This document shows positions 1 through 6,082 of a stretch of 6,082 bases of DNA, in pieces. The notes under the pieces are model-generated. The model searched no databases. It was given only the letters and a program-made list of their open reading frames with translations, and was not told the origin of the DNA. Location of the stretch: contig CAYGTO010000019.1 of assembly GCA_964352815.1 (NCBI GenBank), forward strand, positions 1 through 6,082, read 5' to 3'. Positions within the stretch are counted from its first letter, which is position 1, and the number at the start of each line of letters is the position of its first letter. The translations under genes and the position numbers were made by a program. Source of the stretch: CAYGTO01 sp964352815 (lineage in GTDB: Bacteria > Pseudomonadota > Alphaproteobacteria > Rickettsiales > UBA3002).

Positions 1-18
1 GGCGCCAGCAGAAGACAT
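1..18 (-). CDS. Possible 5' end of virB10 (partial, runs off the window)
   Basis: An ATG at 16-18 opens a frame (MSSAGA) that continues to the window edge, 21 bases after the virB9 stop codon. The canonical virB operon has virB10 directly after virB9, so this is the expected place for the VirB10 start, but only six codons are visible and none is diagnostic. There is no clear Shine-Dalgarno sequence; only an AC/GA-rich stretch precedes it. The frame is the same as that of virB9, separated by its TAG stop. The identification rests on position alone, and the true start could lie beyond the edge. Confidence 0.35.
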
Positions 19-39
19 AACTAAAATTTCGTTTCGTTG

Positions 40-966
40 CTATTGTTCATTATAGACGGTGACAGTGGTTTCATTGTCATACACTAAGGCAAATTGTCGC
101 CCAACAACAGGCACAACCGTAAGGCCTTGTGCATCGACATAGCTTTTGATGGTGTTTGTGCCGCCGTTTGATGTAACGCGCTGAATAATCGGCGCGCTTC
201 CTTTAGGGAGCTTGAAATAGGTGTTGCGGCCATCATCATAAATTTTGAGCGGTGCGATCGTATCGTCTCCGACATAAGAGTAACGGTAATTGTACGCTTG
301 TGAGGTAAAGGTTTGAGGCGCGCCTGTTGAAACGCTGTTGCTGGCCGCGGGCGGCGCTGGGGCGACGGGAGGCGTAGTCACAGGAGCGACCGCCTGGGGG
401 GATGCGGTTGCGACAGGCTGCGGGATTTGAGGCAACGGTTGTGGTGCAGAAACAGATTGTACAGGCGCGGATGTCGACAGGCCGATATTGGTTGGGGTAG
501 CGGCTCTCGCTGGTGCGCCTACATTGGGATTGCGCTGCGCACGTTCCAGCTCTTCCTCTGGGTAGTAAAAGCGTGCGACATAGACCAGTTCTTCTGAAGG
601 AGATAAAGAGCGTTTATCGCTTGCATGCAGGTCAAACTGATAAGAACGCTTGTTGGTAATCACGGTCATGTTGGTATGAGCGCCATGCTCTAATGCGCGG
701 ATGAAGAGGCGATTCCGCGAGGGGATGATTTGCCAAGACACACGGTCGCCTACGGAAATAGTGCGAATGCGCTCTTTCTCCCCAAACTCAATATTCGATT
801 GATACCCGTAATGTGTATAGATCCGGAACACATCATTTGGATTGTAAACGAAGGTCTTAACGCGGGTATCCGTGACAACGGGTTGGGCATATTGCGCTGT
901 GGCGTCGGTGTGCCATGTAGCGCACGTTAGTACAGTGTAGCATAAAAGAATCGAAAAACGCATCAT
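40..966 (-). CDS. virB9: VirB9, outer-membrane core-complex component of the type IV secretion system
   Basis: VirB9 is a periplasmic protein that forms the outer-membrane core complex with VirB7 and VirB10. The 308-residue product starts with a signal peptide (hydrophobic core about 4-18, probable signal peptidase I site ATA|Q after residue 24). The N-terminal VirB9/CagX/TrbG beta domain spans about 30-115, with the family blocks TRVKTFVYNPNDVFRIYTHY, GYQSNIEFGE, RLFIRALEHG and TNMTVITNKRSYQFDL. A Pro/Ala-rich flexible linker follows at about 147-220. The C-terminal beta domain covers about 225-306 (YNYRYSYVGDD, IAPLKIYDDGRNTYFKLP, then FALVYDNETTVTVYN). The length is near the family's usual 260-300, with extra length in the linker. 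The start is the first of two adjacent ATGs, overlapping the virB8 stop by four bases. The only cysteines (9 and 15) lie in the signal peptide. Family assignment is secure. Confidence 0.96.
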   Translation of the reverse strand: MMRFSILLCYTVLTCATWHTDATAQYAQPVVTDTRVKTFVYNPNDVFRIYTHYGYQSNIEFGEKERIRTISVGDRVSWQIIPSRNRLFIRALEHGAHTNMTVITNKRSYQFDLHASDKRSLSPSEELVYVARFYYPEEELERAQRNPNVGAPARAATPTNIGLSTSAPVQSVSAPQPLPQIPQPVATASPQAVAPVTTPPVAPAPPAASNSVSTGAPQTFTSQAYNYRYSYVGDDTIAPLKIYDDGRNTYFKLPKGSAPIIQRVTSNGGTNTIKSYVDAQGLTVVPVVGRQFALVYDNETTVTVYNEQ

Positions 967-1664
967 TGGATAATCCTCTCATCAACACGGTAGCTGGTGA
1001 CGCGAAAACCAAGTGGGTTGACGTGACGCTCTGTTTGTGTCAGATCGAGCTTCGCATACTGAAAGTTCATCGTAATTTGCTTGTAATATTTCACTGGAGC
1101 AGGGGCTTTATCCAGCTTATCGGTATATGTCACGTTGATCTGCGCCGTGAGCGTTTCCTTATCGACCCGGCGCGTATCAGGGCTGTTAAGGTAGGTAAGC
1201 GACAGAATGTCAATGGTCCGTTTCCCCACACTTTTGAGAATGGCGGCAGGGCTTGAAGGGTTGCTGGGGCGCTTGTCGCCAAGAAATTCGCGGTAGACTT
1301 GCGGCGCACTCATCACGCGCACCGCATTATAATTGGTGCGTAAGTCGGCAATGTCATAGGTTTCGCGGGAGCGGATATATTTCACAACAAAATAATTATT
1401 AATCGCCTCATTATCGGTAATGTCATTATACGTCATCGACTCGACGTTTTGCACGAGGCCTGTGCGATCATCGACATTAATCATAAAGGGCTCAAGCGTT
1501 TTGAGCGGCGTCATTTGCATGATGGTGAAGACGGCAACAAGCGCTAAAAGTAATGCCACAAGCGTGGTCACAGCGAGAATATTTCGCTGTACCAATACAT
1601 ATTGGTATTTATCTTTGTACCAATTTTTTTGCTCTGCACCGGCAGACTGCTTGGCTTTAAACAC
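963..1664 (-). CDS. virB8: VirB8, bitopic inner-membrane scaffold protein of the type IV secretion system
   Basis: VirB8 is an assembly scaffold with a short cytoplasmic N-terminus, one membrane helix and a periplasmic NTF2-like domain; in the family it contacts VirB4, VirB6, VirB9 and VirB10. The product has 233 residues, typical for the family. Residues 1-28 are polar and basic (WYKDKYQYVLVQRN), 29-50 form the transmembrane helix (ILAVTTLVALLLALVAVFTI), and about 75-230 form the periplasmic domain. The domain includes YFVVKYIRSRETYD near 91-104 and the conserved C-terminal NPLGF (216-220) followed by V-TSYRVDE, the NPxGF motif of VirB8. The start codon is GTG, chosen because AAGGAG lies five bases upstream. 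The stop overlaps the virB9 start (ATGA). No cysteines are present. A 172-base gap separates it from virB6. Confidence 0.95.
   Translation of the reverse strand: MFKAKQSAGAEQKNWYKDKYQYVLVQRNILAVTTLVALLLALVAVFTIMQMTPLKTLEPFMINVDDRTGLVQNVESMTYNDITDNEAINNYFVVKYIRSRETYDIADLRTNYNAVRVMSAPQVYREFLGDKRPSNPSSPAAILKSVGKRTIDILSLTYLNSPDTRRVDKETLTAQINVTYTDKLDKAPAPVKYYKQITMNFQYAKLDLTQTERHVNPLGFRVTSYRVDERIIQ
975..980 (-). promoter_or_regulatory. Ribosome binding site of virB9
   Basis: GAGAGG on the minus strand lies 8 bases upstream of the first ATG (964-966) and 11 upstream of the second (961-963), so the spacing favours the first. The site lies inside the last codons of virB8, which supports translational coupling of the pair. 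Confidence 0.65.
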
Positions 1665-1836
1665 CTTTGCTCCTTAAACTCCCTGCCCTCAGCCAAGCGC
1701 ACATGCTCGAATGAGAGACCTCCCAACCTTCGTAAAATACATCAGGAGTAGGCCGTCTGGCAAGCGCAGGGGCGTATCCTGTGGATGATCATTAGGTGGT
1801 ATACTGTATATTGTGGGTAATGCGGTGGTCTTGGTA
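1665..1836 (-). other. Intergenic gap between virB6 and virB8, the position usually held by virB7
   Basis: This 172-base stretch carries no gene I can support. The canonical operon has a small lipoprotein gene (virB7) here. None of the three minus-strand frames shows a start codon with a hydrophobic signal segment and lipobox cysteine. One frame is open from inside the virB6 3' end to 1689 (60 codons from a TTG) but is hydrophilic and has no ribosome binding site. Another is open from about 1785 to the virB8 start without a usable start codon. Two small palindromes lie at 1785-1792 and 1800-1810. The stretch could be a regulatory spacer, a decayed virB7, or hold a very divergent short gene. 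Confidence 0.6.
1670..1675 (-). promoter_or_regulatory. Ribosome binding site that fixes the GTG start of virB8
   Basis: A full AAGGAG on the minus strand sits five bases before GTG at 1662-1664. No in-frame ATG lies nearby before the hydrophobic helix, so this site decides the start. Virtually all of the known cytoplasmic N-terminal segment of VirB8 proteins is then included. Confidence 0.8.
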
Positions 1837-3390
1837 TTAGCGGCTGGACCCCATGCGGCCGATATTGCCAATCATGTCGCCAATAATGCCGCGCGAGCCG
1901 GAGTCCCTGTCGCCAACCAGGGTGTTGGTGACTGCTTGTCGCACTCCTCCAACCGGGTCACTGCTTCGCAGGCCCTGACCAAGACCGCGGCCAGCACTCG
2001 CAAGGTTTGCTTCGCCCGGAATATCAATACTGCTCCGGCCAGCACTTGCGGTGGAGCCGCCAATTTGTGCGGCGTAACGTTGGCCACCCAAGAAACGGGC
2101 TATTTCTGGAACGAAACCAATCATTAGCTCGATCACATACGCAAAAACAGCTAATTTGAGAAGCTCAAGTGAGGTGTTTTTGATGAAGTCGCCATTGGTC
2201 ATCATCTCGAACATACCGATTACTTCGCCGCCCTCTTTACATTGCAGCTCAGCGAAAACAGCATCTGGGTTGCCCGCATCGCCATTATTTGCTGTGCTCT
2301 CAAATTCGCAAATCCCGCAGCCGCTTAAGTCAAACCATGCGCCTGAGCCTGCCTGTGATGTCGCATCATTAGGAATCGGCTGAATCAAATCTAGGAAGCT
2401 TGAGAGGTAGGTGTGTAAGTTCATATACACGACCATCCCAATAAAGGCGAAGACCACGACGACCTGAATCACATAGCTGAAGAAATAGCCGATATATTTC
2501 TCAAACAGGTTAGATGTTGACTTAAAGAGCATGAATGGGACCATAATCGGGCTGAGCACGATGAGGAAGGCGATCATGAGAATCGCGAAGAGATAGCCGT
2601 AGATGGCTTTGACAAACGCGACCACAAGCTTCACCGTCACGAATAACAGCACTAAGAAAAGAGGCGGTACGCCGGCAGAAAGCCCTAAGACAAGCCCAAG
2701 CATTTTATACTGGCAGCTCGAATAGCCGCTATCGCTCGATTCAGCGTTTCCTGTCAGCATCACTCGGAAGGCTTCATCGAGTTTGCTAAACACATCGGAC
2801 GCAGAATTCTCGCCCGCTGCTAAAAGACCCGTTGCTTCCATCATTGGCTCGAGCACGAGCGCTACGCCTTCATAGGCAAAGGTCATGACCGCACGATAGC
2901 CGAAGCCAATCGCCCCTTCGGCATTAGACGCAAAGGCCATCACTAGCGCGAGCTTAAACATGAAGATGGCAAGCTCTTTTGCAGTGAATGGGACGAGGCC
3001 AAGCAAGAAAGCCACGCCTAGCGTTGCAACAGCTAGGGTTAAGAAAGCAGCGAGCGGTTCAAGCAATGCATCCGCAACGCTGCAATACATTTTACCGAGA
3101 ATGTCGCTGACCAGCCGCTCGAATTCACAGATGAAGTTACTAAAGATGTTGTCGATTCCGCCCGTGGTACACGCTGTCCCGCTGTCAAATAGCTGACCGT
3201 TAGCCTCGCCACCGGAGCAGCTGAAATTCCCCGCAGAGAAATTATCGATGATCATTTGCGCATCGGCCGAAGCGGCGGGCAACATGGCCATGATGATAAT
3301 AAGTGCGCCGAGCATTCCCACGCCAAGCACCTTGCCAAGCTGAAATAGCTTAGGGTAGGGGTTTTGAGGAATGTGCGGCATGTGCATCAT
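1837..3390 (-). CDS. virB6: VirB6, polytopic inner-membrane channel component of the type IV secretion system (enlarged form)
   Basis: VirB6/TrbL proteins form part of the inner-membrane translocation path. The 517-residue product begins with a signal-like helix (about 17-38, possible cleavage after ASA at 40-42) and a cysteine-containing N-terminal region, probably periplasmic (about 43-110; C58, C74, C88, C103). Hydrophobic segments lie at about 113-135, 138-156, 229-258, 261-288, 300-325 and 408-430. The central block LSPIMVPFMLFKSTSNLFEKY (279-299) is the family hallmark. A loop at 330-405 holds C358, C361 and C384. The tail (about 440-517) is Gly/Ser/Arg-rich and probably disordered. It is much longer than Agrobacterium VirB6 (about 295) and closer to the enlarged VirB6-like proteins of Rickettsiales. 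The start is the first ATG of ATG-ATG-CAC-ATG and overlaps the virB4 stop by four bases. Membrane segments were judged by eye, so topology is approximate. Confidence 0.93.
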   Translation of the reverse strand: MMHMPHIPQNPYPKLFQLGKVLGVGMLGALIIIMAMLPAASADAQMIIDNFSAGNFSCSGGEANGQLFDSGTACTTGGIDNIFSNFICEFERLVSDILGKMYCSVADALLEPLAAFLTLAVATLGVAFLLGLVPFTAKELAIFMFKLALVMAFASNAEGAIGFGYRAVMTFAYEGVALVLEPMMEATGLLAAGENSASDVFSKLDEAFRVMLTGNAESSDSGYSSCQYKMLGLVLGLSAGVPPLFLVLLFVTVKLVVAFVKAIYGYLFAILMIAFLIVLSPIMVPFMLFKSTSNLFEKYIGYFFSYVIQVVVVFAFIGMVVYMNLHTYLSSFLDLIQPIPNDATSQAGSGAWFDLSGCGICEFESTANNGDAGNPDAVFAELQCKEGGEVIGMFEMMTNGDFIKNTSLELLKLAVFAYVIELMIGFVPEIARFLGGQRYAAQIGGSTASAGRSSIDIPGEANLASAGRGLGQGLRSSDPVGGVRQAVTNTLVGDRDSGSRGIIGDMIGNIGRMGSSR

Positions 3391-5774
3391 GAAAAGAGCT
3401 CTCCTGCATGGCCGGTATTTTGATACGAGGTAATCGTGGTATCTACGCTGGCAGGTTCAGCCGTTGCCCTGCCGCTGCCTGATAGCACACGAACAATATC
3501 ATCAAGCCCCGCAAGATTCATTTCGCCAATAATACTTTCATTGCCCCGCTTTAAAAGGAAGTGACGCTCGTCTTTGTTCATACCGCCCACATAGCGGAAT
3601 TCCTCTTCGCTTAGTTGGAAACGGGCAATGTAGGCTTCCATAGAAGGAAAATCATTGGGCATGAAAATTTGTGTGACGCTGTTTTCAAGCACGCTCGGCG
3701 TGACATGGAGCGCAGCGGCCGCCTCAATCTCTTCTGTTGCTGTGATCACAATGCCGTTATGTTTGGTGATGTAATGCATCCAGTGGCCAAGGCGTGGTCC
3801 GAAGATGGGGTTCTCCAAAATCTGAAACCCTTCATCGAGCACGATGATGGTTGGGCGCTCAGGCGTGAGGGTGAGGCCGATGCGATGCAGCATGTAGCTG
3901 ACGACGGGAATACGAATGTCGGGACGTTTGATGATTTCTGAAATATCGAAGCCAATCACATCATGACGCAGGCGAATCTTGTCAATCGTGTCGTGAATCC
4001 AGCCGCTATGTGCACCGGTCTTCCATACAGATAGCTTCTCGGCAAAATCGCTGTTCTCTCTTCCTACTAACGTGATGAGTGATGATAGTGAGCGCTCAAT
4101 TTCAGGCGAAGTGTACATCTGTTCAATGACGCGCGCGAATAGCTGCATCATTTCTTGTGTGATATGCTCACCTTGAGAGTCGATCAAGGTTGCAACCCAG
4201 AGAGATAAAAACTCTCTGTTTGCGGCAGTGTCGGGCATCAGGAATGGATTAATGGTAAGATCGCCCTGTGTGACGCTATGATATTGCCCGCCAATGGCTT
4301 CTAGAAAATGCTTGGCACTGTGAGTGGCATCAAAATAGACGATGCGTGGGTGAAATTTCCGTGATTGTGCCACCAAGAAGTTGATGAGCACTGATTTACC
4401 CGAGCCGTTTGGGCCAATAATTGAGGTGTGGCCGGTCTCAGCGTGGTGGAAATTAAAGAAGTAAGGAGTCTTGGCAGCGGTATAAAACAGCGCCACAGGA
4501 GGCCCCCAATGGCTGCCCTGGCTGCTTCCCGCTGGAAAATTGTTCAAATTGGCGAAGCCCGCTACATGCTGTGTGTTGATGGCGCGCAACCGTTTAACAA
4601 ACTCAAAATTACCAGGAAGCTGCGCCCAGTAACATTCTTCAAATTTGATGTCTTCGCGGATGCTGACAATCCCAATCTCAGAGAGCGCTTCGCGTAACTG
4701 CAGTACCGATGCCTCTAATTCTTTAACCGAAGGGGCGATGATGAAAAGAGTTGTCTGTTGCTGGCCAAAATCGGTGGGGCGGTGACGATTGCTCGCGAGA
4801 ATGGCTGTCAGTTCAGTCGTGTCCGATAGTTCGTCGTCCCCGCTAATGCGCGTGAGTTCTTTCTGTTCTTCGTAATTGCTGAGCGCTTCTTTCGCATTGA
4901 TGAAATCAAAGCATTGTGTGACGATGAACTCACACGGCGTTTGCATAAAGCGGTCAATCGCTTCGAGCGAGGCTTCCTTATATTCTTTGATAGTAAGAAT
5001 AGTCGCAAAGCGGCGCTTGCCTTCGTAGGTGCGCACTTCCATCGCATTATACGCAAAGGTGATCTCGCCACTGGTTAAATATTCGGATAGATCTTCTTGC
5101 GGCACTGGCATGGCCCGCTCTTCCAAATTAATCAGCTTTTCTAGAAATTCTAAATTCTCGGAGTACGCGACTCCATCACGCTCAACGAGCCCAAGCCGCT
5201 TAGCACCATATTGTTTGAGCGTTCCCAGCACATCACCACACACCTTGTCGAGCTCACTAAACGCACGATCGAGATAGGCGTTACGTTCTTTAATTTCCCT
5301 ATTGGGAATTAAGCCGCGCACGAACCCTTTAGTGCCGCCAATCGAGGCGCTTTCACATTCACGCGCGATGGTGACATAAAGTTCATTCACATAGGTGCGT
5401 TCCCACTGGTTAACCTCGTTCCATGCGTCATTCACGCTTTGGCTAAAAGGATCAGGGAAATCGCCATCCATTTTGAGAGAGCGCTGGCGGCGTAGCGTGT
5501 GAAACCAAATCGCATATTCATTGGTAGGAATGTGTGCTGAAATCGCTCGGCGGATGGTATCGCGGAGTTCAACGGGCTCATGTGCAACGGCTTCATAGCT
5601 AAAGCCAACCACTTTGATGGTTTGAAGCAGCTCACCGTTCTTCGTTACAATAGTATGTGGGTCGAACATGCAGGCATAGGGGACAAAATCCGACTCAATC
5701 ACATCGTCGGTAATGTCACGATACGTCTCAAGATCGGTGACTTCTTCTTTCTTTTTGAGTAATGCTAAGACCAT
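3387..5774 (-). CDS. virB4: VirB4, AAA+-like ATPase of the type IV secretion system
   Basis: VirB4 is the membrane-associated cytoplasmic ATPase that powers pilus biogenesis and substrate transfer. The 795-residue product has the usual length (Agrobacterium VirB4 is about 789). The N-terminal half (about 30-400) is the CagE/TrbE/VirB4 domain. The C-terminal RecA-like domain carries Walker A GPNGSGKS (454-461), the following block RIVYFDATHSAKHFLEAIGG (477-496), the NPF element (509-511), and Walker B IIVLDEG (643-649). The family's last blocks follow: GIVITATEE (674-682), LENSVTQIFMPND (696-708) and FLLKRG (739-744). Two usual motif residues differ: DEGF where DE(A/F)W is common, and TATEE where an ATQ or TQS type motif is common. 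Because length and N-terminus are normal, it is not a VirB3-VirB4 fusion. The ATG start is preceded only by a weak GGCGG. It lies just after the terminator that follows virB2. Confidence 0.97.
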   Translation of the reverse strand: MVLALLKKKEEVTDLETYRDITDDVIESDFVPYACMFDPHTIVTKNGELLQTIKVVGFSYEAVAHEPVELRDTIRRAISAHIPTNEYAIWFHTLRRQRSLKMDGDFPDPFSQSVNDAWNEVNQWERTYVNELYVTIARECESASIGGTKGFVRGLIPNREIKERNAYLDRAFSELDKVCGDVLGTLKQYGAKRLGLVERDGVAYSENLEFLEKLINLEERAMPVPQEDLSEYLTSGEITFAYNAMEVRTYEGKRRFATILTIKEYKEASLEAIDRFMQTPCEFIVTQCFDFINAKEALSNYEEQKELTRISGDDELSDTTELTAILASNRHRPTDFGQQQTTLFIIAPSVKELEASVLQLREALSEIGIVSIREDIKFEECYWAQLPGNFEFVKRLRAINTQHVAGFANLNNFPAGSSQGSHWGPPVALFYTAAKTPYFFNFHHAETGHTSIIGPNGSGKSVLINFLVAQSRKFHPRIVYFDATHSAKHFLEAIGGQYHSVTQGDLTINPFLMPDTAANREFLSLWVATLIDSQGEHITQEMMQLFARVIEQMYTSPEIERSLSSLITLVGRENSDFAEKLSVWKTGAHSGWIHDTIDKIRLRHDVIGFDISEIIKRPDIRIPVVSYMLHRIGLTLTPERPTIIVLDEGFQILENPIFGPRLGHWMHYITKHNGIVITATEEIEAAAALHVTPSVLENSVTQIFMPNDFPSMEAYIARFQLSEEEFRYVGGMNKDERHFLLKRGNESIIGEMNLAGLDDIVRVLSGSGRATAEPASVDTTITSYQNTGHAGELFS
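3399..3405 (-). promoter_or_regulatory. Ribosome binding site of virB6
   Basis: AGGAGAG on the minus strand ends eight bases before the first ATG (3388-3390). It lies inside the last codons of virB4, consistent with coupled translation, and favours the first ATG over the following two. Confidence 0.65.
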
Positions 5775-5811
5775 GGTACCGCCGCTTGTGCGCTAATATA
5801 AATGAAGGGAT

Positions 5812-5849
5812 AAAAAAAGCTGCCCAGTTAAATACGCCAGGCAGCTTTT
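5812..5849 (-). terminator. Intrinsic terminator between virB2 and virB4
   Basis: Arms at 5840-5849 and 5815-5824 form a 10-base-pair stem (GC-rich core GCTGCC/GGCAGC, with A:T pairs at the base) around a 15-base loop. Read on the minus strand, the core is followed by a run of seven T (5818-5812), an intrinsic terminator signature. It begins 44 bases after the virB2 stop and ends 37 bases before the virB4 ATG. On the plus strand the hairpin is followed by TTTTCTTT, so it could also act in that direction, although no plus-strand gene needs it. Confidence 0.85.
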
Positions 5850-5893
5850 CTTTATCAGTTTAGGGAGCTACCGTGAGATCCCAAATGGAAGGA

Positions 5894-6082
5894 TTACTCC
5901 GTTCCACCTTCACAGCCCGCGCCATTTGCGCCAAGCTCTTCGACGATAGTGCTCGATCCGAAGACGACAGCAACGCCAACACCAACGATGATGGCCATAC
6001 CCCAAGAGACTTTACCCATTAGGGCGCCGACACCAATCACGATGATGGCAAGCGTAGCAATACCACTACCAACGGGTCCGTT
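5894..6082 (-). CDS. virB2: VirB2 major pilin, C-terminal 62 residues (partial, N-terminus off the window)
   Basis: VirB2/TrbC proteins are the pilin subunits of type IV secretion systems, inserted in the inner membrane before assembly into the pilus. The open frame enters at the window edge (NGPVGSGIATLAI) and ends with TAA at 5894-5896. It shows the two hydrophobic helices of a mature pilin: visible residues 8-22 (IATLAIIVIGVGALM) and 29-42 (MAIIVGVGVAVVFG). They are joined by the polar turn GKVSWG (23-28), a block shared with alphaproteobacterial and Rickettsiales VirB2. The tail (EELGANGAGCEGGTE) is polar and carries one cysteine. The missing N-terminus should be a signal peptide plus a short mature segment. 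A terminator follows directly, so this gene probably ends its own abundant transcript. Confidence 0.92.
   Translation of the reverse strand, partial: NGPVGSGIATLAIIVIGVGALMGKVSWGMAIIVGVGVAVVFGSSTIVEELGANGAGCEGGTE

Noticed and set aside
340..530. Proline/alanine-coding, GC-rich low-complexity stretch in virB9 as a repeat element
   Set aside because: It encodes the flexible linker between the two VirB9 domains, with no regular repeat unit; similar linkers are common in this family.
1689..1871. 60-codon minus-strand frame between virB6 and virB8 as a virB7 candidate
   Set aside because: It starts with TTG inside the virB6 3' end, lacks a ribosome binding site, has no hydrophobic signal segment and has no lipobox. 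The LIRAC near its end comes only four residues before the stop, so it cannot be a lipoprotein signal.
1813..2127. 104-codon plus-strand frame antisense to the virB6 3' end
   Set aside because: Its composition follows from the Gly/Ser/Arg-rich virB6 tail read in reverse, and it has no family resemblance or ribosome binding site.
3615..3941. 108-codon plus-strand frame inside virB4
   Set aside because: It is antisense to the Walker B region of a well-conserved gene; the protein resembles nothing and the frame is explained by virB4 codon use.
4197..4218. Inverted repeat AGAGA...TCTCT inside virB4
   Set aside because: It is a short arm in a conserved coding sequence with no T run or regulatory context; chance is adequate.
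5294..5310. Inverted repeat TTCCC-TATT-GGGAA inside virB4
   Set aside because: The stem is only five base pairs within codons for the conserved N-terminal domain, with no sign of function.

Overview
The window holds one minus-strand gene cluster for a P-type (VirB/VirD4-like) type IV secretion system. Reading from the high-coordinate end in the direction of transcription, the order is virB2 (cut by the window edge), a strong hairpin terminator, virB4, virB6, a 172-base gap where a virB7 might be expected, virB8, virB9, and probably the first codons of virB10 at the low-coordinate edge. No plus-strand gene is convincing. There are no RNA genes, insertion sequences or CRISPR arrays.

The proteins resemble the version of this machine found in Rickettsiales and other alphaproteobacteria. 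Three things point that way: the GKVSWG block in VirB2, the FVYNPNDVFRI...HYGYQSNIEF block in VirB9, and a large, cysteine-containing, signal-peptide-bearing VirB6. GC content looks intermediate rather than AT-rich, which argues against Rickettsia itself. An alphaproteobacterium of uncertain order is the best guess, inferred only from protein resemblance. The sequence does not show whether the locus is chromosomal or on a mobile element.

The products should assemble together. VirB2 is the pilin subunit. VirB4 is the cytoplasmic ATPase that energises assembly. VirB6 is the polytopic inner-membrane channel component. VirB8 is the bitopic periplasmic scaffold. VirB9 is an outer-membrane core component that binds VirB10. 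The order B4-B6-B8-B9(-B10) follows the canonical virB operon, and 4-base ATGA overlaps join B4/B6 and B8/B9, so these pairs are probably translationally coupled.

Departures from the textbook operon are the main points of interest. No virB3 lies between virB2 and virB4, where a terminator sits instead. No virB5 lies between virB4 and virB6. No recognisable virB7 lipoprotein lies between virB6 and virB8, and mature VirB9 has no cysteine to bond with one. VirB4 has altered residues in the Walker B neighbourhood and the following sensor-like motif. I see a divergent but recognisable T4SS, not evidence for an entirely new system.
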